A DNA stretch of 64,000 bases, from assembly GCF_030271515.1 (NCBI RefSeq), contig NZ_JASCXI010000003.1, positions 558,001 to 622,000 on the forward strand. Direction: 5' to 3'. Positions 32,412-42,451 of the stretch are shown in pieces. Numbering within the stretch: position 1 is the first letter of the stretch; each line of letters opens with the position of its first letter. This DNA comes from Erythrobacter oryzae. Lineage in GTDB: Bacteria > Pseudomonadota > Alphaproteobacteria > Sphingomonadales > Sphingomonadaceae. Position numbers and translations under genes: made by a program. The notes under the pieces are model-generated. The model was not told where the DNA came from. It saw only the letters and a list, made by a program, of their open reading frames with translations, and did not search any database.

Positions 32412-33431
32412 ATGACCCTCGCCAAGCCCTTCCTGTCCGACAATGCCGCCGCCGTCCACCCCCGGCTGTGGGAGGCGATGCGCGCTGCCGACCAGCCGGA
32501 CAACCCGTACGACGGGGACAGCCTCTCGGCCGAGCTCGACGCGCGCTTCACCGCGCTGTTCGGGCGCGAGTGCGCCGCGCTGTGGGTGGCGACGGGGACG
32601 GCGGCGAACTGCCTTGCGCTGGGCACGCTGGTGCAGCCCCACGGCGGGGTCGTGTGCCACCGCGAGGCGCATATCGAGGTCGACGAGGGCGGCGCGCCGG
32701 GCTTCTTCCTCCACGGCGCGAAGCTGATGCTGGCCGAGGGCGAGGGCGCGAAGCTGACGCCTGCCGATATCGCCGCGCTGATCGATCCGATCCGCAACGA
32801 CGTCCATCAGGTGCAGCCCCACGCCATCGCGATCACGCAGGCCAGCGAATACGGCCGCAGCTACACCCCCGCCGAACTCGCGGCGCTGGGGGCCTTTGCG
32901 AAAGAGCGCCGCCTCGGGCTCCACATGGACGGCGCGCGCTTTGCCAATGCCGCGGCCTTCCTCGGCGGTTCGGCTGAGGAGGCCGCGCGGGCGGCGGCAG
33001 GCCCGGTCGACAGCCTCGCTTTCGGTTTCATCAAGAACGGCGGGATGGGGGCCGAAGCCGTCGTGCTGTTCGATCCCGAGCGCGCGATGGAAGTGCGCTA
33101 CCGCCGCAAGCGCGCCGGGCACCTGCAATGCAAGGGGCGCTATCTCGCGGCGCAGATCCTCGCGATGCTGGAGGATGACCTGTGGCTTGCCAACGCCGCG
33201 CACGCCAATGCCGCCGCGCAGGAGGTGGCCGCGGGCTGCGCCGACCGGCTGCTCCATCCGGTCGAGGCCAACGAGCTGTTCGTGCGCCTGACCCCCGCCG
33301 AGCGCGAGGCTTTGCGGGCGCAGGACTTCGCCTTCTACGACTGGGGCGCGGACTCCGCCCGTTTCGTCACCGCGTGGAACACCCGTCCCGAGGATGCGCA
33401 GGCGCTCGGCAAGGCGATTGCCGCCCTATGA
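32412..33431 (+). CDS. Threonine aldolase-like PLP enzyme (beta-eliminating lyase family)
   Basis: 339 residues, fold-type I PLP enzyme. The order of motifs matches low-specificity L-threonine aldolase: FLSDNAAAVHPRLWEAM at the start, CHREAHIEVDEGGAPGF, then LHMDGARFANAAAFLG and the PLP-Lys loop FGFIKNGGMGAEAVVLF. Such enzymes cleave threonine/allo-threonine to glycine and acetaldehyde. The subgroup with an FxKNGG loop is common in proteobacteria and may have other beta-hydroxy amino-acid substrates. Its TGA overlaps the ATG of the DMT permease (ATGA). Confidence 0.83.
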   Translation: MTLAKPFLSDNAAAVHPRLWEAMRAADQPDNPYDGDSLSAELDARFTALFGRECAALWVATGTAANCLALGTLVQPHGGVVCHREAHIEVDEGGAPGFFLHGAKLMLAEGEGAKLTPADIAALIDPIRNDVHQVQPHAIAITQASEYGRSYTPAELAALGAFAKERRLGLHMDGARFANAAAFLGGSAEEAARAAAGPVDSLAFGFIKNGGMGAEAVVLFDPERAMEVRYRRKRAGHLQCKGRYLAAQILAMLEDDLWLANAAHANAAAQEVAAGCADRLLHPVEANELFVRLTPAEREALRAQDFAFYDWGADSARFVTAWNTRPEDAQALGKAIAAL

Positions 33432-34339
33432 GCGGCGGCGGGGCGCCCACCATGCTCACCCCCCGCGTGCTCGTTCCCTTCATGCTGACGGGGACGATCT
33501 GGGGCTCGACCTGGTTCGTCATCACCGGGCAGATCGCGGGCGTGCCCGCCGCATGGGGCGTGTTCTACCGCTTCATGCTGGCGACCCCGGCGCTGTTCGC
33601 GCTGGCGCTGGCGATGGGCAACCGGCTGAAGCTCAACCGGGCCGAGCACCGGCTGGCATTGGGCGTCGGGATCGCACAGTTCAGCGGCAACTTCCTCTTC
33701 GTCTACCACGCCGAGGCGCACATTACCTCGGGCATTGTCGCGGTGATGTTCGCGCTGCTGATGGTGCCCAACGCGATCTTCGCGCGGGTGTTCATCGGCG
33801 AGCGGGCGCAGGGCGGCTTCATCGGTGGGAGCCTTGTCGCCATCGCCGGGGTGGCGCTGCTGCTGGTGCACGAATGGAACGCGGCGCCGCTTGGCGGGAA
33901 TGTCGGGCTCGGGATCGTCCTGGCGGTGGGCGGGATGCTCGCCGCCTCGATCGCCAATGTGGTGCAGGCCAACCCCACCGGGCGCGGGGTGCCGATGGTG
34001 AGCTTTCTGGCGTGGGCGATGGTCTACGGCGTGGCCTTCGACTTCGTCTATGCCCTCGCCACCGAGGGGCCGCCGCAGGTGCCGGGTGCGTGGCAGTTCT
34101 GGGCGGGGACGGCCTATCTCGCCATTGTGGGCTCGGTGGTGACCTTCCCGCTGCACTACAATCTGGTGCGCGAGATCGGGGCGGGGCGCACGGCCTATAA
34201 TGCGATCGTCACGGTGTGCGTGGCGATGCTGCTGTCGACCCTGTTCGAGGGCTTCGTGTGGGATGCGCTGTCGGCTTGCGGGATGGCGCTGGCGCTGGCG
34301 GGGATGGGGCTGGCTTTGCGCTCCAAACAGGCGAAGTAG
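33428..34339 (+). CDS. EamA/DMT-family permease
   Basis: 303 residues with ten predicted membrane helices in two EamA repeats. The first starts FMLTGTIWGSTWFVITGQIAGVP and the second around GIVLAVGGMLAASIANVVQAN. Family members export amino acids or other metabolites. Coupling by ATGA to a threonine-aldolase-like gene hints at amino-acid-related efflux, but this is inference. Ends with a short basic cytosolic tail (RSKQAK). Confidence 0.85.
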   Translation: MSGGGAPTMLTPRVLVPFMLTGTIWGSTWFVITGQIAGVPAAWGVFYRFMLATPALFALALAMGNRLKLNRAEHRLALGVGIAQFSGNFLFVYHAEAHITSGIVAVMFALLMVPNAIFARVFIGERAQGGFIGGSLVAIAGVALLLVHEWNAAPLGGNVGLGIVLAVGGMLAASIANVVQANPTGRGVPMVSFLAWAMVYGVAFDFVYALATEGPPQVPGAWQFWAGTAYLAIVGSVVTFPLHYNLVREIGAGRTAYNAIVTVCVAMLLSTLFEGFVWDALSACGMALALAGMGLALRSKQAK

Positions 34340-34387
34340 CGCGCCGATCCGGCCCGCCGGGCAGCAAGGGCGACTGCCCGTCGCGCC

Positions 34388-35230
34388 TTATGGCGCGGAA
34401 GCCAAGGGCGCGGACGCGCCCGCCGGCGCTTGAGGCGCAAACAAGGACTCTAACCCCTCGACATAGGTCGGATAGCGCGGCGACCACCCCAGCACGCGCT
34501 TCGCCTTGCCGTTGGCGACGCGGCGGTTCTCCATGTAGAACCCGCGCGCCATTTCGGAGAGGTTGGCATCCCCCAGCCTCTCCAGCGGCGGCAGCGGCAG
34601 GCCGAGCAGGCGGCAGGCGTGTTCGGTGACCACGTTGCCGCTGCACGGGAGGTCGTCGCCAAGGTTGTAGGCTCCCGGCGGTGCATCCTGCGTCAGCGCA
34701 GCAACGACCCCGCTGACGATGTCATCGACATGGACGCGGCTGAAGACCTGCCCCGGAAGGTCGATCCGCCGCGCTTTGCCCTCCCGCACCCGGTCCAGCG
34801 CCGAGCGCCCCGGCCCGTAGATCCCCGGCAGACGGAACACCCGCGCGCCCATGGTAAACCATGCGAGATCGGCCTCCGCCCGCGCATTGCGGCGGCCTTC
34901 CCCGCTCTGGGCGATAGTCGGCGTATGTTCATCCACCCACGCCCCCGCGCGGTCACCGTAGACGCCGGTCGAGGAGAGGTAGAACAACGACTTGCCCCGT
35001 AACGCCTCGCCATAGGCATCGAGCACCGGATCGCCGCCCGTGGCCCTGTCCGGCGGAACCGACGAGAGGATGTGCGTCGCCTCGCCCAGCGCTGCCAGCA
35101 CCGCATCGCGGTCGGCGAAGGCGATGTCGCCCGCGCTCCCCGTCGCGCGCACCTGCCAGCCCTGCGCCTGCATCGCGGTGGCAATCCGCCCGGCGGTGTA
35201 GCCGAGGCCGAAGATCAGCAATCGTCCCAT
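34388..35230 (-). CDS. NAD-dependent epimerase/dehydratase-like protein (extended SDR)
   Basis: 280 residues. The Rossmann start LLIFGLGYTAGRIATAM and the FYLSSTGVYGDRAGAWVDE segment place it in the YeeZ-like extended SDRs. VHVDDIVSG and the AYNLGDD segment of the substrate domain are also present. The YxxxK catalytic pair is not obvious, as in other YeeZ-type members, whose function is unknown. It stands alone on the minus strand, divergent from pepN with only about 50 bases between starts. Confidence 0.78.
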   Translation of the reverse strand: MGRLLIFGLGYTAGRIATAMQAQGWQVRATGSAGDIAFADRDAVLAALGEATHILSSVPPDRATGGDPVLDAYGEALRGKSLFYLSSTGVYGDRAGAWVDEHTPTIAQSGEGRRNARAEADLAWFTMGARVFRLPGIYGPGRSALDRVREGKARRIDLPGQVFSRVHVDDIVSGVVAALTQDAPPGAYNLGDDLPCSGNVVTEHACRLLGLPLPPLERLGDANLSEMARGFYMENRRVANGKAKRVLGWSPRYPTYVEGLESLFAPQAPAGASAPLASAP

Positions 35231-35282
35231 GCCTGCAACCTAATGATTGGCCCCGCGCCCAATACAACCTAAATCGGGCCGC

Positions 35283-37943
35283 ATGGATATCGCAACAACC
35301 CCCACCACCCCCGACGGCAACCCCGAGATCGCGGATGCCGCTCCCACCCCGCACGAGCCCCCTGTGATCCGGCGCGAGGACTATCGGCCTTTCGCATGGC
35401 TGGTGCCGGCGACGCAGCTCGATTTCAAGCTGGGGCTGGAAGCGACCCGCGTCACCGCGACCCTGACGGTCGAGCGCAACCCCGCCGCCGACGCCTCGCC
35501 CGAGCTGCGCCTCGACGGCGACAGCCTGACCGCCGAAAGCGTCACCGTCGACGGCGCGCCCGCCGATTGGCGGATGGACGGGCCCGATCTGATCGTCACC
35601 CTGCCGGGCGCCAAGCACACGGTCGAGGTCGTCACGCAGATCGATCCTTCCGCCAACACCCAGCTGATGGGCCTCTACGCCTCCAACGGCATGCTGTGCA
35701 CCCAGTGCGAATCGGAAGGGTTCCGCCGCATCACCTTCTTCCCCGACCGGCCCGACGTGCTCTCGACCTATGCCGTCAGGATGGAGGGGGACAAGGCCGC
35801 CTTCCCGATCCTGCTGTGCAACGGCAACCGCGTCGCAGCGGGCGAGAACGCCGACGGCACCCACTGGGCCGAATGGCACGATCCCTGGCCCAAGCCCTCC
35901 TACCTCTTCGCGCTGGTCGCGGGCGATCTGGTGGCGAATTCGAAGCCCTTTACCACCCGCTCGGGCCGCGTGGTCGAATGCAATGTCTGGGTGCGCAAGG
36001 AAGACCTCGAACGCACCGACCACGCGCTGGAATCGCTCCACCGCTCGATGAAGTGGGACGAGGACGTGTTCGGCCGCGAATATGATCTCGATCTCTACAA
36101 CATCGTTGCGGTCAGCGATTTCAACATGGGGGCGATGGAGAACAAGGGGCTCAACGTCTTCAACACGAAGTATGTGCTGGCCGACCCGGACACCGCGACC
36201 GACGCCGATTTCGACGCGGTCGAGGGCGTGATCGCGCACGAATATTTCCACAACTGGTCGGGTAACCGCGTGACCTGCCGCGACTGGTTCCAGCTCTCCT
36301 TGAAGGAGGGCTTCACCGTGCTGCGCGACCAGCTGTTCAGCCAGGACATGCGGGGCGAGGCGGTCAAGCGGATCGAGGATGTACGCATCCTGCGCGCCGC
36401 GCAGTTCCCCGAGGATGCGGGGCCGCTCGCCCACCCGATCCGGCCCGATTCCTACCGCGAGATCAGCAACTTCTACACCGCGACCGTCTATAACAAGGGC
36501 GCGGAAGTGATCCGCATGATGCGCTCGATGGTGGGCGAGGCCCGCTTCCGCGCCGGGTGCGATCTCTATTTCGACCGCCATGACGGCGAAGCGGCGACCT
36601 GCGAGGATTTCGTCAAGGCGATCGAGGACGGGGCGGGGATCGACCTCACGCAATTCCGCCGCTGGTATTCGCAGGCGGGCACGCCGCGCGTCGCGGTGTC
36701 GCAGGCGGTCGAGGGTGATACCCTGAAGCTCACTTTGAAGCAGACCGTGCCCGTCACCCCCGGCCAGCCCGACAAGCTGCCCATGCCGATCCCGCTGAAG
36801 GTGGCGGTGCATTCGCGTAGCGGCGCGCTGGGTGCGGAGCAGCTGGTGGTGCTGGAAGGCGAGGAGCAGACCTTCGACCTGCCGCTCGCGGGGGCTGACC
36901 CTGTGGTCTCGATCAACCGCGGCTTTACCGCTCCCATCGTGATCGAACGCGCATTGGCCCGCGAGGACCTCGTGTTCCTCGCCGCGCATGACGATGACCC
37001 CTTCGCCCGCTCGGAAGCCTTGCAGGAGCTCGCGGTCGGGCATCTCGTCGGCACCGCCAGCGGCGCGCTGTCGGCGGACGAGCAGGCGGCGGGCGAGGCG
37101 GCGATCATCGGCGCGTTCCGTTCGAGCCTTGCGGACAATGCGCTCGAAGACGCGATGCGCGGCGAATTGCTGGTGCTGCCGTCCGAGACCTACCTGTTCG
37201 AGGCGATGGCGACCGGGACGCGCAAGGCCGATCCGGGCGCGATCCACGCCGCGCGCGAGGGGCTGAAGGCCGCGATCGGCACTGCGCTCGCGGGTGAATT
37301 GCAGGCGCTGCATGCGCGGGCCTCGGGCGTCGCGCTCGACGATCCGGCAGGGCGCGGGGCGCGCAAGGTCAAGACCACCGCGCTCGCCCTGATCGCGGCT
37401 GCCGACCCCGCCAAGGCGGCCGAGCTTGCCGCAGCGCAGTTCGATGCGGCCGACAACATGACCGACCGGCAGGGCGCGCTGATGGTGCTCTGTGGGCTCG
37501 ACACCCCGGCACGCGAAACGCGGCTGGCGGCCTTCTACGAGCGCTACAAGGACAATGCGCTGGTGGTCGACAAGTGGTTTACCTTGCAGGCTTTGTCGCT
37601 TCACACCGAGGTGATCGCCCATGTCCGCAAGCTCGCCGAGCACCCCGATTTCACCATGAAGAACCCCAACCGCGTGCGCTCGCTGCACATGGCCTTCGCG
37701 GGCAATCCCAAGGGTTTCCACAAGGCCGACGGCGAGGGTTACCGCATGGTCGCCGACGTGATCCTCGCGCTCGACCCGATCAACCACCAGACCGCGGCGA
37801 AGTTCGTCCCCGCGCTCGGGCGGTGGCGGCGGATCGAGCCGGGCCGGGCGGCGCTGATGAAGGCCGAGCTCGAGCGGATTCTCGCCAGCGGCAACCTCTC
37901 GCGCGACACCTTCGAGCAGGTCAGCCGCTCGCTGGAAGGCTGA
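35283..37943 (+). CDS. pepN: Aminopeptidase N (M1 family)
   Basis: 886 residues, usual length for proteobacterial PepN. The substrate-recognition motif MGAMENKGLNVFNT precedes the zinc site HEYFHNW, with the distal Glu in WFQLSLKEGFTV (HExxH-18-E). DUF3458-type C-terminal domains (an Ig-like domain, then the helical domain) follow. It removes N-terminal residues from peptides in the cytoplasm. The inner ATG is chosen because it begins the MDIATTPTTPDGNPE leader just before the conserved domain. The next gene (pgeF) starts five bases after its stop, so they share a transcript. Confidence 0.95.
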   Translation: MDIATTPTTPDGNPEIADAAPTPHEPPVIRREDYRPFAWLVPATQLDFKLGLEATRVTATLTVERNPAADASPELRLDGDSLTAESVTVDGAPADWRMDGPDLIVTLPGAKHTVEVVTQIDPSANTQLMGLYASNGMLCTQCESEGFRRITFFPDRPDVLSTYAVRMEGDKAAFPILLCNGNRVAAGENADGTHWAEWHDPWPKPSYLFALVAGDLVANSKPFTTRSGRVVECNVWVRKEDLERTDHALESLHRSMKWDEDVFGREYDLDLYNIVAVSDFNMGAMENKGLNVFNTKYVLADPDTATDADFDAVEGVIAHEYFHNWSGNRVTCRDWFQLSLKEGFTVLRDQLFSQDMRGEAVKRIEDVRILRAAQFPEDAGPLAHPIRPDSYREISNFYTATVYNKGAEVIRMMRSMVGEARFRAGCDLYFDRHDGEAATCEDFVKAIEDGAGIDLTQFRRWYSQAGTPRVAVSQAVEGDTLKLTLKQTVPVTPGQPDKLPMPIPLKVAVHSRSGALGAEQLVVLEGEEQTFDLPLAGADPVVSINRGFTAPIVIERALAREDLVFLAAHDDDPFARSEALQELAVGHLVGTASGALSADEQAAGEAAIIGAFRSSLADNALEDAMRGELLVLPSETYLFEAMATGTRKADPGAIHAAREGLKAAIGTALAGELQALHARASGVALDDPAGRGARKVKTTALALIAAADPAKAAELAAAQFDAADNMTDRQGALMVLCGLDTPARETRLAAFYERYKDNALVVDKWFTLQALSLHTEVIAHVRKLAEHPDFTMKNPNRVRSLHMAFAGNPKGFHKADGEGYRMVADVILALDPINHQTAAKFVPALGRWRRIEPGRAALMKAELERILASGNLSRDTFEQVSRSLEG

Positions 37944-37948
37944 GGCGA

Positions 37949-38698
37949 GTGGGCTTTCAGGTCGAGACGCACCCGCTGCTGGCGGGCGGGCCGCACGGCT
38001 TCTTCGGGAGTAACGGCGGGGGCGACCAGTTCGGCTTCGGCGGTCCGGGCGACGGGGTCGCGGTGCGCGCGCTGAGGGCGGCGGCGGCGGAAGCGATCCT
38101 GCCCGGCGGCATCCTAGCCGCGCCGCATCAGGTGCATTCGCCCGATGTGGTGACGGCAGAGGCAGGCTGGGACGATAGCGCCGAGGGCCGCCCGGTCGCC
38201 GACGCGGTCGTCACCGCGACTCCGGGGATCGTGCTCGGGATCGTTACCGCGGACTGTGGCCCGATCCTCTTCGCCGACCGCGAGGCGGGCGTGATCGGCG
38301 CGGCCCATGCCGGATGGCGCGGGGCGGTGGACGGCGTGCTCGAAAACACCGTCGCCGCGATGGAAGGCTTGGGCGCGACCCGCGCCAACATCGCCGCCGT
38401 GCTCGGGCCGACGATCGCGCAGGCCAGCTACGAGGTCGACGCGCCCTTCCGCGAGCGCTTCCCTGCCGATGCGGAACGCTTCTTCGCCCCCGCTCCCGAG
38501 CGCGCGGGCGCGGCGCGCTGGCACTTCGATCTGCCCGGTTTCATCATGGCGCGGCTCGCCGACGCGGGTCTCAGCAGAATTGCGGATACGGGCCGGGATA
38601 CATTCTCACACGTCGCGCGTTACCATTCGCACAGACGCTCCACGCAAGCGGGCGAGGCCAATTATGGTCGGCAGATCAGCATGATCGCGCTGCCTTGA
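37949..38698 (+). CDS. pgeF: PgeF/YfiH (laccase-domain) protein
   Basis: 249 residues from a GTG directly after pepN. The family's metal/active-site motifs are all present: APHQVHSPDVV, TADCGPILFAD and AAHAGWRGAVDGVLENTV, with a C-terminal FSHVARYHSHRRSTQAGEANYGRQIS end. Enzymes of this family were first described as polyphenol oxidases. PgeF is now linked to editing of wrong peptidoglycan-precursor amino acids, and human FAMIN to purine metabolism. Function here is by homology. Coupled to pepN. Confidence 0.9.
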   Translation: MGFQVETHPLLAGGPHGFFGSNGGGDQFGFGGPGDGVAVRALRAAAAEAILPGGILAAPHQVHSPDVVTAEAGWDDSAEGRPVADAVVTATPGIVLGIVTADCGPILFADREAGVIGAAHAGWRGAVDGVLENTVAAMEGLGATRANIAAVLGPTIAQASYEVDAPFRERFPADAERFFAPAPERAGAARWHFDLPGFIMARLADAGLSRIADTGRDTFSHVARYHSHRRSTQAGEANYGRQISMIALP

Positions 38699-38783
38699 AC
38701 GGGCCTTGCATGGCTGCGAACGCGGCTTGACTAAAACACGGTTGGAATCTCGCAGGATTGCCGTTAATTGCCCCGCCCAAGTT

Positions 38784-38820
38784 TCAGGCCGGGTCCGCCA
38801 CAAGCGGCATTCGGGCCTGA
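38784..38820 (+). other. Stem-loop in the petABC leader / pgeF trailer
   Basis: Outer stem TCAGGCC/GGCCTGA with an inner CCGC/GCGG hairpin. It lies between pgeF and petA, in a 228-base gap that presumably holds the petABC promoter. Without a T tract it may be a processing or leader structure and not a terminator. Low certainty. Confidence 0.3.
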
Positions 38821-38926
38821 GGCAGGGACCAATCGACGGATCGGCTCAGGGGCTGCAAGCCCCGCAATGCAAAACCACGCCGCGCAGGCTCATTCCGGCG
38901 CGGCAAAACGAGCAGGGTAAGACGAA

Positions 38927-39493
38927 ATGGCTACTGACACGGCCGCTACCACCGAAGTCTCCGCCGCCGAAGAGGGCGTGCGTCGCCGCGACTGGATCCA
39001 CATCGCCGCGCTCGGCACCGCGGGCGTGGGCGGGGCCTCGGTCCTGATCCCTCTGATCAGCCAGATGGCCCCGTCGCAGGACGTGCTCGCCGCGAGCACG
39101 ACCGATGTCGATGTCAGCGCGATTGCCGAAGGTCAGGCGATCAAGGCGGTGTTCCGCAAGCAGCCGCTGTTCGTCCGCCGCCTGACCAAGGCCGAGATCG
39201 ACGAAGCGAACAAGGTCGACGTCGGCAGTCTGCGTGACCCCCAGACCCTCGCCGAGCGCACCAAGGAAGGCCACCCCGACCTGCTGGTCACCATGGGCGT
39301 CTGCACCCACCTCGGCTGCGTGCCGCTGGGCGCGGCCGAAGGCGAGAGCCGCGGCGATTTCGGCGGCTATTTCTGCCCCTGCCACGGCTCGCACTACGAT
39401 ACGGCCGCGCGCATCCGCAAAGGCCCGGCGCCGAAGAACCTGATGGTGCCCGACTACGAGTTCACCTCCGACACCGTCATCCGCGTCGGCTGA
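38927..39493 (+). CDS. petA: Ubiquinol-cytochrome c reductase iron-sulfur (Rieske) subunit
   Basis: 188 residues. One N-terminal membrane anchor with a Tat-like start ([22 protein letters not shown]) is followed by the 2Fe-2S ligands C126-x-H128 and C150-x-C152-H153. The disulfide cysteine C131 completes the CTHLGC box, with CPCHGSHYD as the second box. It carries electrons from ubiquinol at the Qo site to cytochrome c1, on the periplasmic side of the inner membrane. First gene of the petABC operon. Confidence 0.96.
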   Translation: MATDTAATTEVSAAEEGVRRRDWIHIAALGTAGVGGASVLIPLISQMAPSQDVLAASTTDVDVSAIAEGQAIKAVFRKQPLFVRRLTKAEIDEANKVDVGSLRDPQTLAERTKEGHPDLLVTMGVCTHLGCVPLGAAEGESRGDFGGYFCPCHGSHYDTAARIRKGPAPKNLMVPDYEFTSDTVIRVG

Positions 39494-39557
39494 GCTTTCG
39501 TATCTCACCGCACAAGACAATCGACCCTTTTCCCACCGATCAAGCCGAGAGAACGCC

Positions 39558-40919
39558 ATGAGTTTCGCCTGGGCCAAGCAATACGAACCGCAGACCGCAC
39601 TCACCAAGTGGCTTGACGAGAAGCTCCCGCTTCCGCGTCTGGTCTACAACGCGGTGGGTGCCGGTTATCCGGTGCCGCGCAACCTCAACTACATGTGGAA
39701 CTTCGGCGTGCTCGCCGGCTTCTTCCTGGTGGTCCAGATCGTCACCGGCGTCGTTCTGGCGATGCACTACGCGGCCAACGGCCTCGTCGCCTTCGCCACG
39801 GTCGAGCACATCATGCGCGACGTGAACTATGGCTGGATGCTGCGCTACGCCCACGCCAACGGGGCGAGCTTCTTCTTCATCGTCATCTACATGCACATCT
39901 TCCGCGGGTTCTTCTACTCGTCCTACAAGGCCCCGCGCGAGATGATCTGGCTGCTGGGCGTGGTGATCTTCCTGCTGATGATGGCGACCGCCTTCATGGG
40001 CTACGTGCTGCCGTGGGGCCAGATGAGCTTCTGGGGCGCGCAGGTGATCACCGGCCTGTTCGGCGCGATCCCGCTGATCGGCGAGCCGATCCAGGTCTGG
40101 ATCCTGGGCGGTTACGCGCCGGACAACGCCGCGCTGAACCGCTTCTTCTCGCTGCACTTCCTGCTGCCCTTCGTGATCGCGGGCGTCGTGATCCTGCACA
40201 TCTGGGCGCTGCACATCCCCGGCTCGTCGAACCCGACCGGCGTGGAAGTGAAGCAGGAATCGGACACCGTGCCGTTCCACCCCTACTACACCGCCAAGGA
40301 CGGCTTCGGCCTCGGCGTGGTGCTGATCCTGTTCACCTCGCTGGTGTTCTTCGCCCCGAACGTGCTGGGTCACCCGGACAACTACATCGAGGCGAACCCG
40401 CTCTCGACCCCGGCGCACATCGTGCCCGAATGGTACTTCTGGCCGTTCTACGCGATCCTGCGCGCCTTCACCGGCGATCTCACCATCCCCTTCACCGGCA
40501 TCACCCTGATCCCGGCGAAGCTTCTGGGCGTGATCGCGATGTTCGGTTCGATCCTGCTGTGGTTCATCCTGCCCTGGCTCGACAAGAGCCCGGTGCGCTC
40601 GGGCCACTACCGCCCGCTGTTCCGCAAGTTCTTCTGGTTCGGTCTGATCCCGGCGATGGCGGTGCTGTTCTACTGCGGCGGTGCCCCGGCCGAGCAGCCC
40701 TACGTGCTGATCAGCCAGATCGCGACGGCGTACTACTTCCTGCACTTCCTGGTGATCCTGCCGATCATCAGCCAGATCGAAGTGCCCAAGCCGCTGCCCT
40801 TCTCGATCACCGAAGCGGTGCTCGGCAAGGACAAGGCTGCGGAAGCGCCGCGCGCCGGTTCGGTGGGCGGTGGCGACACCGGAACCGCGCCCGAAGGCTC
40901 GCTGCAACCGGCCGAGTGA
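39558..40919 (+). CDS. petB: Cytochrome b subunit of bc1 complex
   Basis: 453 residues with eight or more membrane helices. The heme-ligand region includes [11 protein letters not shown] and [23 protein letters not shown], and the Qo-site motif PEWY lies in [19 protein letters not shown] hydrophilic C-terminal tail rich in Gly/Ala/Glu extends it beyond the usual 400-430 residues. The ATG follows a GAGAGAACGCC site. Between petA and petC with 64- and 56-base gaps. Confidence 0.97.
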   Translation: MSFAWAKQYEPQTALTKWLDEKLPLPRLVYNAVGAGYPVPRNLNYMWNFGVLAGFFLVVQIVTGVVLAMHYAANGLVAFATVEHIMRDVNYGWMLRYAHANGASFFFIVIYMHIFRGFFYSSYKAPREMIWLLGVVIFLLMMATAFMGYVLPWGQMSFWGAQVITGLFGAIPLIGEPIQVWILGGYAPDNAALNRFFSLHFLLPFVIAGVVILHIWALHIPGSSNPTGVEVKQESDTVPFHPYYTAKDGFGLGVVLILFTSLVFFAPNVLGHPDNYIEANPLSTPAHIVPEWYFWPFYAILRAFTGDLTIPFTGITLIPAKLLGVIAMFGSILLWFILPWLDKSPVRSGHYRPLFRKFFWFGLIPAMAVLFYCGGAPAEQPYVLISQIATAYYFLHFLVILPIISQIEVPKPLPFSITEAVLGKDKAAEAPRAGSVGGGDTGTAPEGSLQPAE

Positions 40920-40975
40920 TCGGCCGCCCGCAGCGCTCAAGCAATCTGAACCGATAACCAGGAAAGAGTTCGGTC

Positions 40976-41806
40976 ATGACTATTCGTCTCGGAGGCATCA
41001 TCGCAGGCCTCGCCATCACCGCGGTGCTGCTGCTGTGGTCGCTCCTGCCCGGTGCCTACTCCTACGCCTTTGACCCGGCGCCCGAACAGCAGCCCTCGGC
41101 CGCGTTCTACGAGCACGGCCACGGCCCCGAGGGCGGCTTCGCCTTCGACGGCGCCTTCGGCAAGTGGGACATGGCCCAGCTGCAGCGCGGCTATCAGGTC
41201 TACAAGGAAGTCTGCAAGGCGTGCCATAGCCTCAAGTATGTCGCCTTCCGTGACCTCAAGCAGCTCGGCTACACCGAAGCCGAAGTGCAGGCCGAAGCGG
41301 CAAGCTGGACCATTCCGTTCAAGGATCCGACCACCGGCGAAATGGCCGAGGCACCCGGCAAGCCGACCGACTACTTCCCGCCGGTCTATTACGCCGGTCA
41401 GGGCCATCCGCCCGATCTTTCGCTGATCACCAAGGCGCGCCACGACGGGTCGAACTACGTCTACGACCTGATGCTCGGCTATGGCGAGCCCGATCCGGCG
41501 AAGGCCGCCAAGGTCGGCTTCGAAGTGCCCGACGGCCTCTACTTCAACAAGCACTTCCCCAACGTGAACATCGCCATGCCCGCGCCGCTGAGCGACGGTC
41601 AGGTGACCTACGCCGACGGGTCGCCCAACACGACCAAGGACATGGCCAAGGACGTCGCGGCCTTCCTGACCTGGACCGCCGAGCCCAAGCTCGTCGAGCG
41701 GCGCCAGACCGGCTGGTTCGTGCTCGGGTTCCTGCTGTTCGCGACCACGCTGGCCTTCCTCAGCTACAAGCAGATCTGGGCCGGCGTGAAGCCGAAGAAG
41801 AAGTAA
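40976..41806 (+). CDS. petC: Cytochrome c1 subunit of bc1 complex
   Basis: 276 residues: an N-terminal signal/anchor (LGGIIAGLAITAVLLLWSL), the c-type heme site VCKACHSLKYV, periplasmic domain segments YFPPVYYAGQGHPPDLSLI and YDLMLGYGEP, and a C-terminal membrane anchor GWFVLGFLLFATTLAFLSYKQ. It accepts electrons from the Rieske subunit and passes them to soluble or membrane cytochrome c. Last gene of petABC, followed by an intrinsic terminator. Confidence 0.96.
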   Translation: MTIRLGGIIAGLAITAVLLLWSLLPGAYSYAFDPAPEQQPSAAFYEHGHGPEGGFAFDGAFGKWDMAQLQRGYQVYKEVCKACHSLKYVAFRDLKQLGYTEAEVQAEAASWTIPFKDPTTGEMAEAPGKPTDYFPPVYYAGQGHPPDLSLITKARHDGSNYVYDLMLGYGEPDPAKAAKVGFEVPDGLYFNKHFPNVNIAMPAPLSDGQVTYADGSPNTTKDMAKDVAAFLTWTAEPKLVERRQTGWFVLGFLLFATTLAFLSYKQIWAGVKPKKK

Positions 41807-41831
41807 GCCTTTCGCAAAGCGAACGCACACG

Positions 41832-41872
41832 GCGCCCCGTCATCCCTTGCGGATGGCGGGGCGCTCTGCTTT
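41832..41872 (+). terminator. Terminator of petABC
   Basis: A 14-base stem GCGCCCCGTCATCC/GGATGGCGGGGCGC with one mismatch and a CTTGC loop, followed by TCTGCTTT. It lies 25 bases after the petC stop and before apt. A typical intrinsic terminator apart from a short T tract. Confidence 0.75.
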
Positions 41873-41899
41873 GAGGGTGCCGAAAGGGGCCACGCCGAC

Positions 41900-42451
41900 A
41901 TGACTGCACCGCATCTCTCTCCTGAAGAGCTCAAGGCGCTCGTGCGCACCGTGCCGGACTTCCCGCATCCGGGCATCCAGTTCCGCGACATCACCACGCT
42001 GATCGGCCACCATCAGGGCATGGCAGCGAGCGTCCACCACCTCGCGGCGGCGGCCGATGCGGCGGGGGCGCACAAGATCGCCGGGATGGAGGCGCGCGGC
42101 TTCATCTTCGGCGCGGCGGTCGCGGTGCAGCTCGGCGTCGGCTTCGTGCCCGTGCGCAAGCCCGGCAAGCTCCCGATCGACACCATCGGCATCGACTACG
42201 CGCTCGAATACGGCACCGACCGGCTCGAGATGGACCCGGGGGCGATCGAGCCCGGGCAGCAGGTCGTGATCGTCGACGACCTGATCGCCACCGGCGGCAC
42301 CGCGCTCGCCTCGGCCGAGCTGTTGCGAAAGGCCGGGGCGGTGGTGAGCCACGCGCTGTTCGTGATTGACCTTCCCGACCTCGGCGGGGCCGAGCGGCTG
42401 CGGCATGCGGGCATCACCGTTTCCGCGCTGATGGAGTTCGAGGGCGACTGA
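41900..42451 (+). CDS. apt: Adenine phosphoribosyltransferase
   Basis: 183 residues. The N-terminus VRTVPDFPHPGIQFRDITTLI, the AGMEARGFIFGAAVA loop and the PRPP-binding motif VVIVDDLIATGGT are diagnostic. It salvages adenine to AMP with PRPP in the cytoplasm. It follows the petABC terminator with a separate start, so it probably has its own promoter inside or just after the hairpin. Confidence 0.96.
   Translation: MTAPHLSPEELKALVRTVPDFPHPGIQFRDITTLIGHHQGMAASVHHLAAAADAAGAHKIAGMEARGFIFGAAVAVQLGVGFVPVRKPGKLPIDTIGIDYALEYGTDRLEMDPGAIEPGQQVVIVDDLIATGGTALASAELLRKAGAVVSHALFVIDLPDLGGAERLRHAGITVSALMEFEGD

Noticed and set aside
34953-37787. 944-residue minus-strand frame opposite pepN
   Set aside because: Antisense shadow of pepN with low-complexity composition; pepN has complete zinc and GAMEN motifs.
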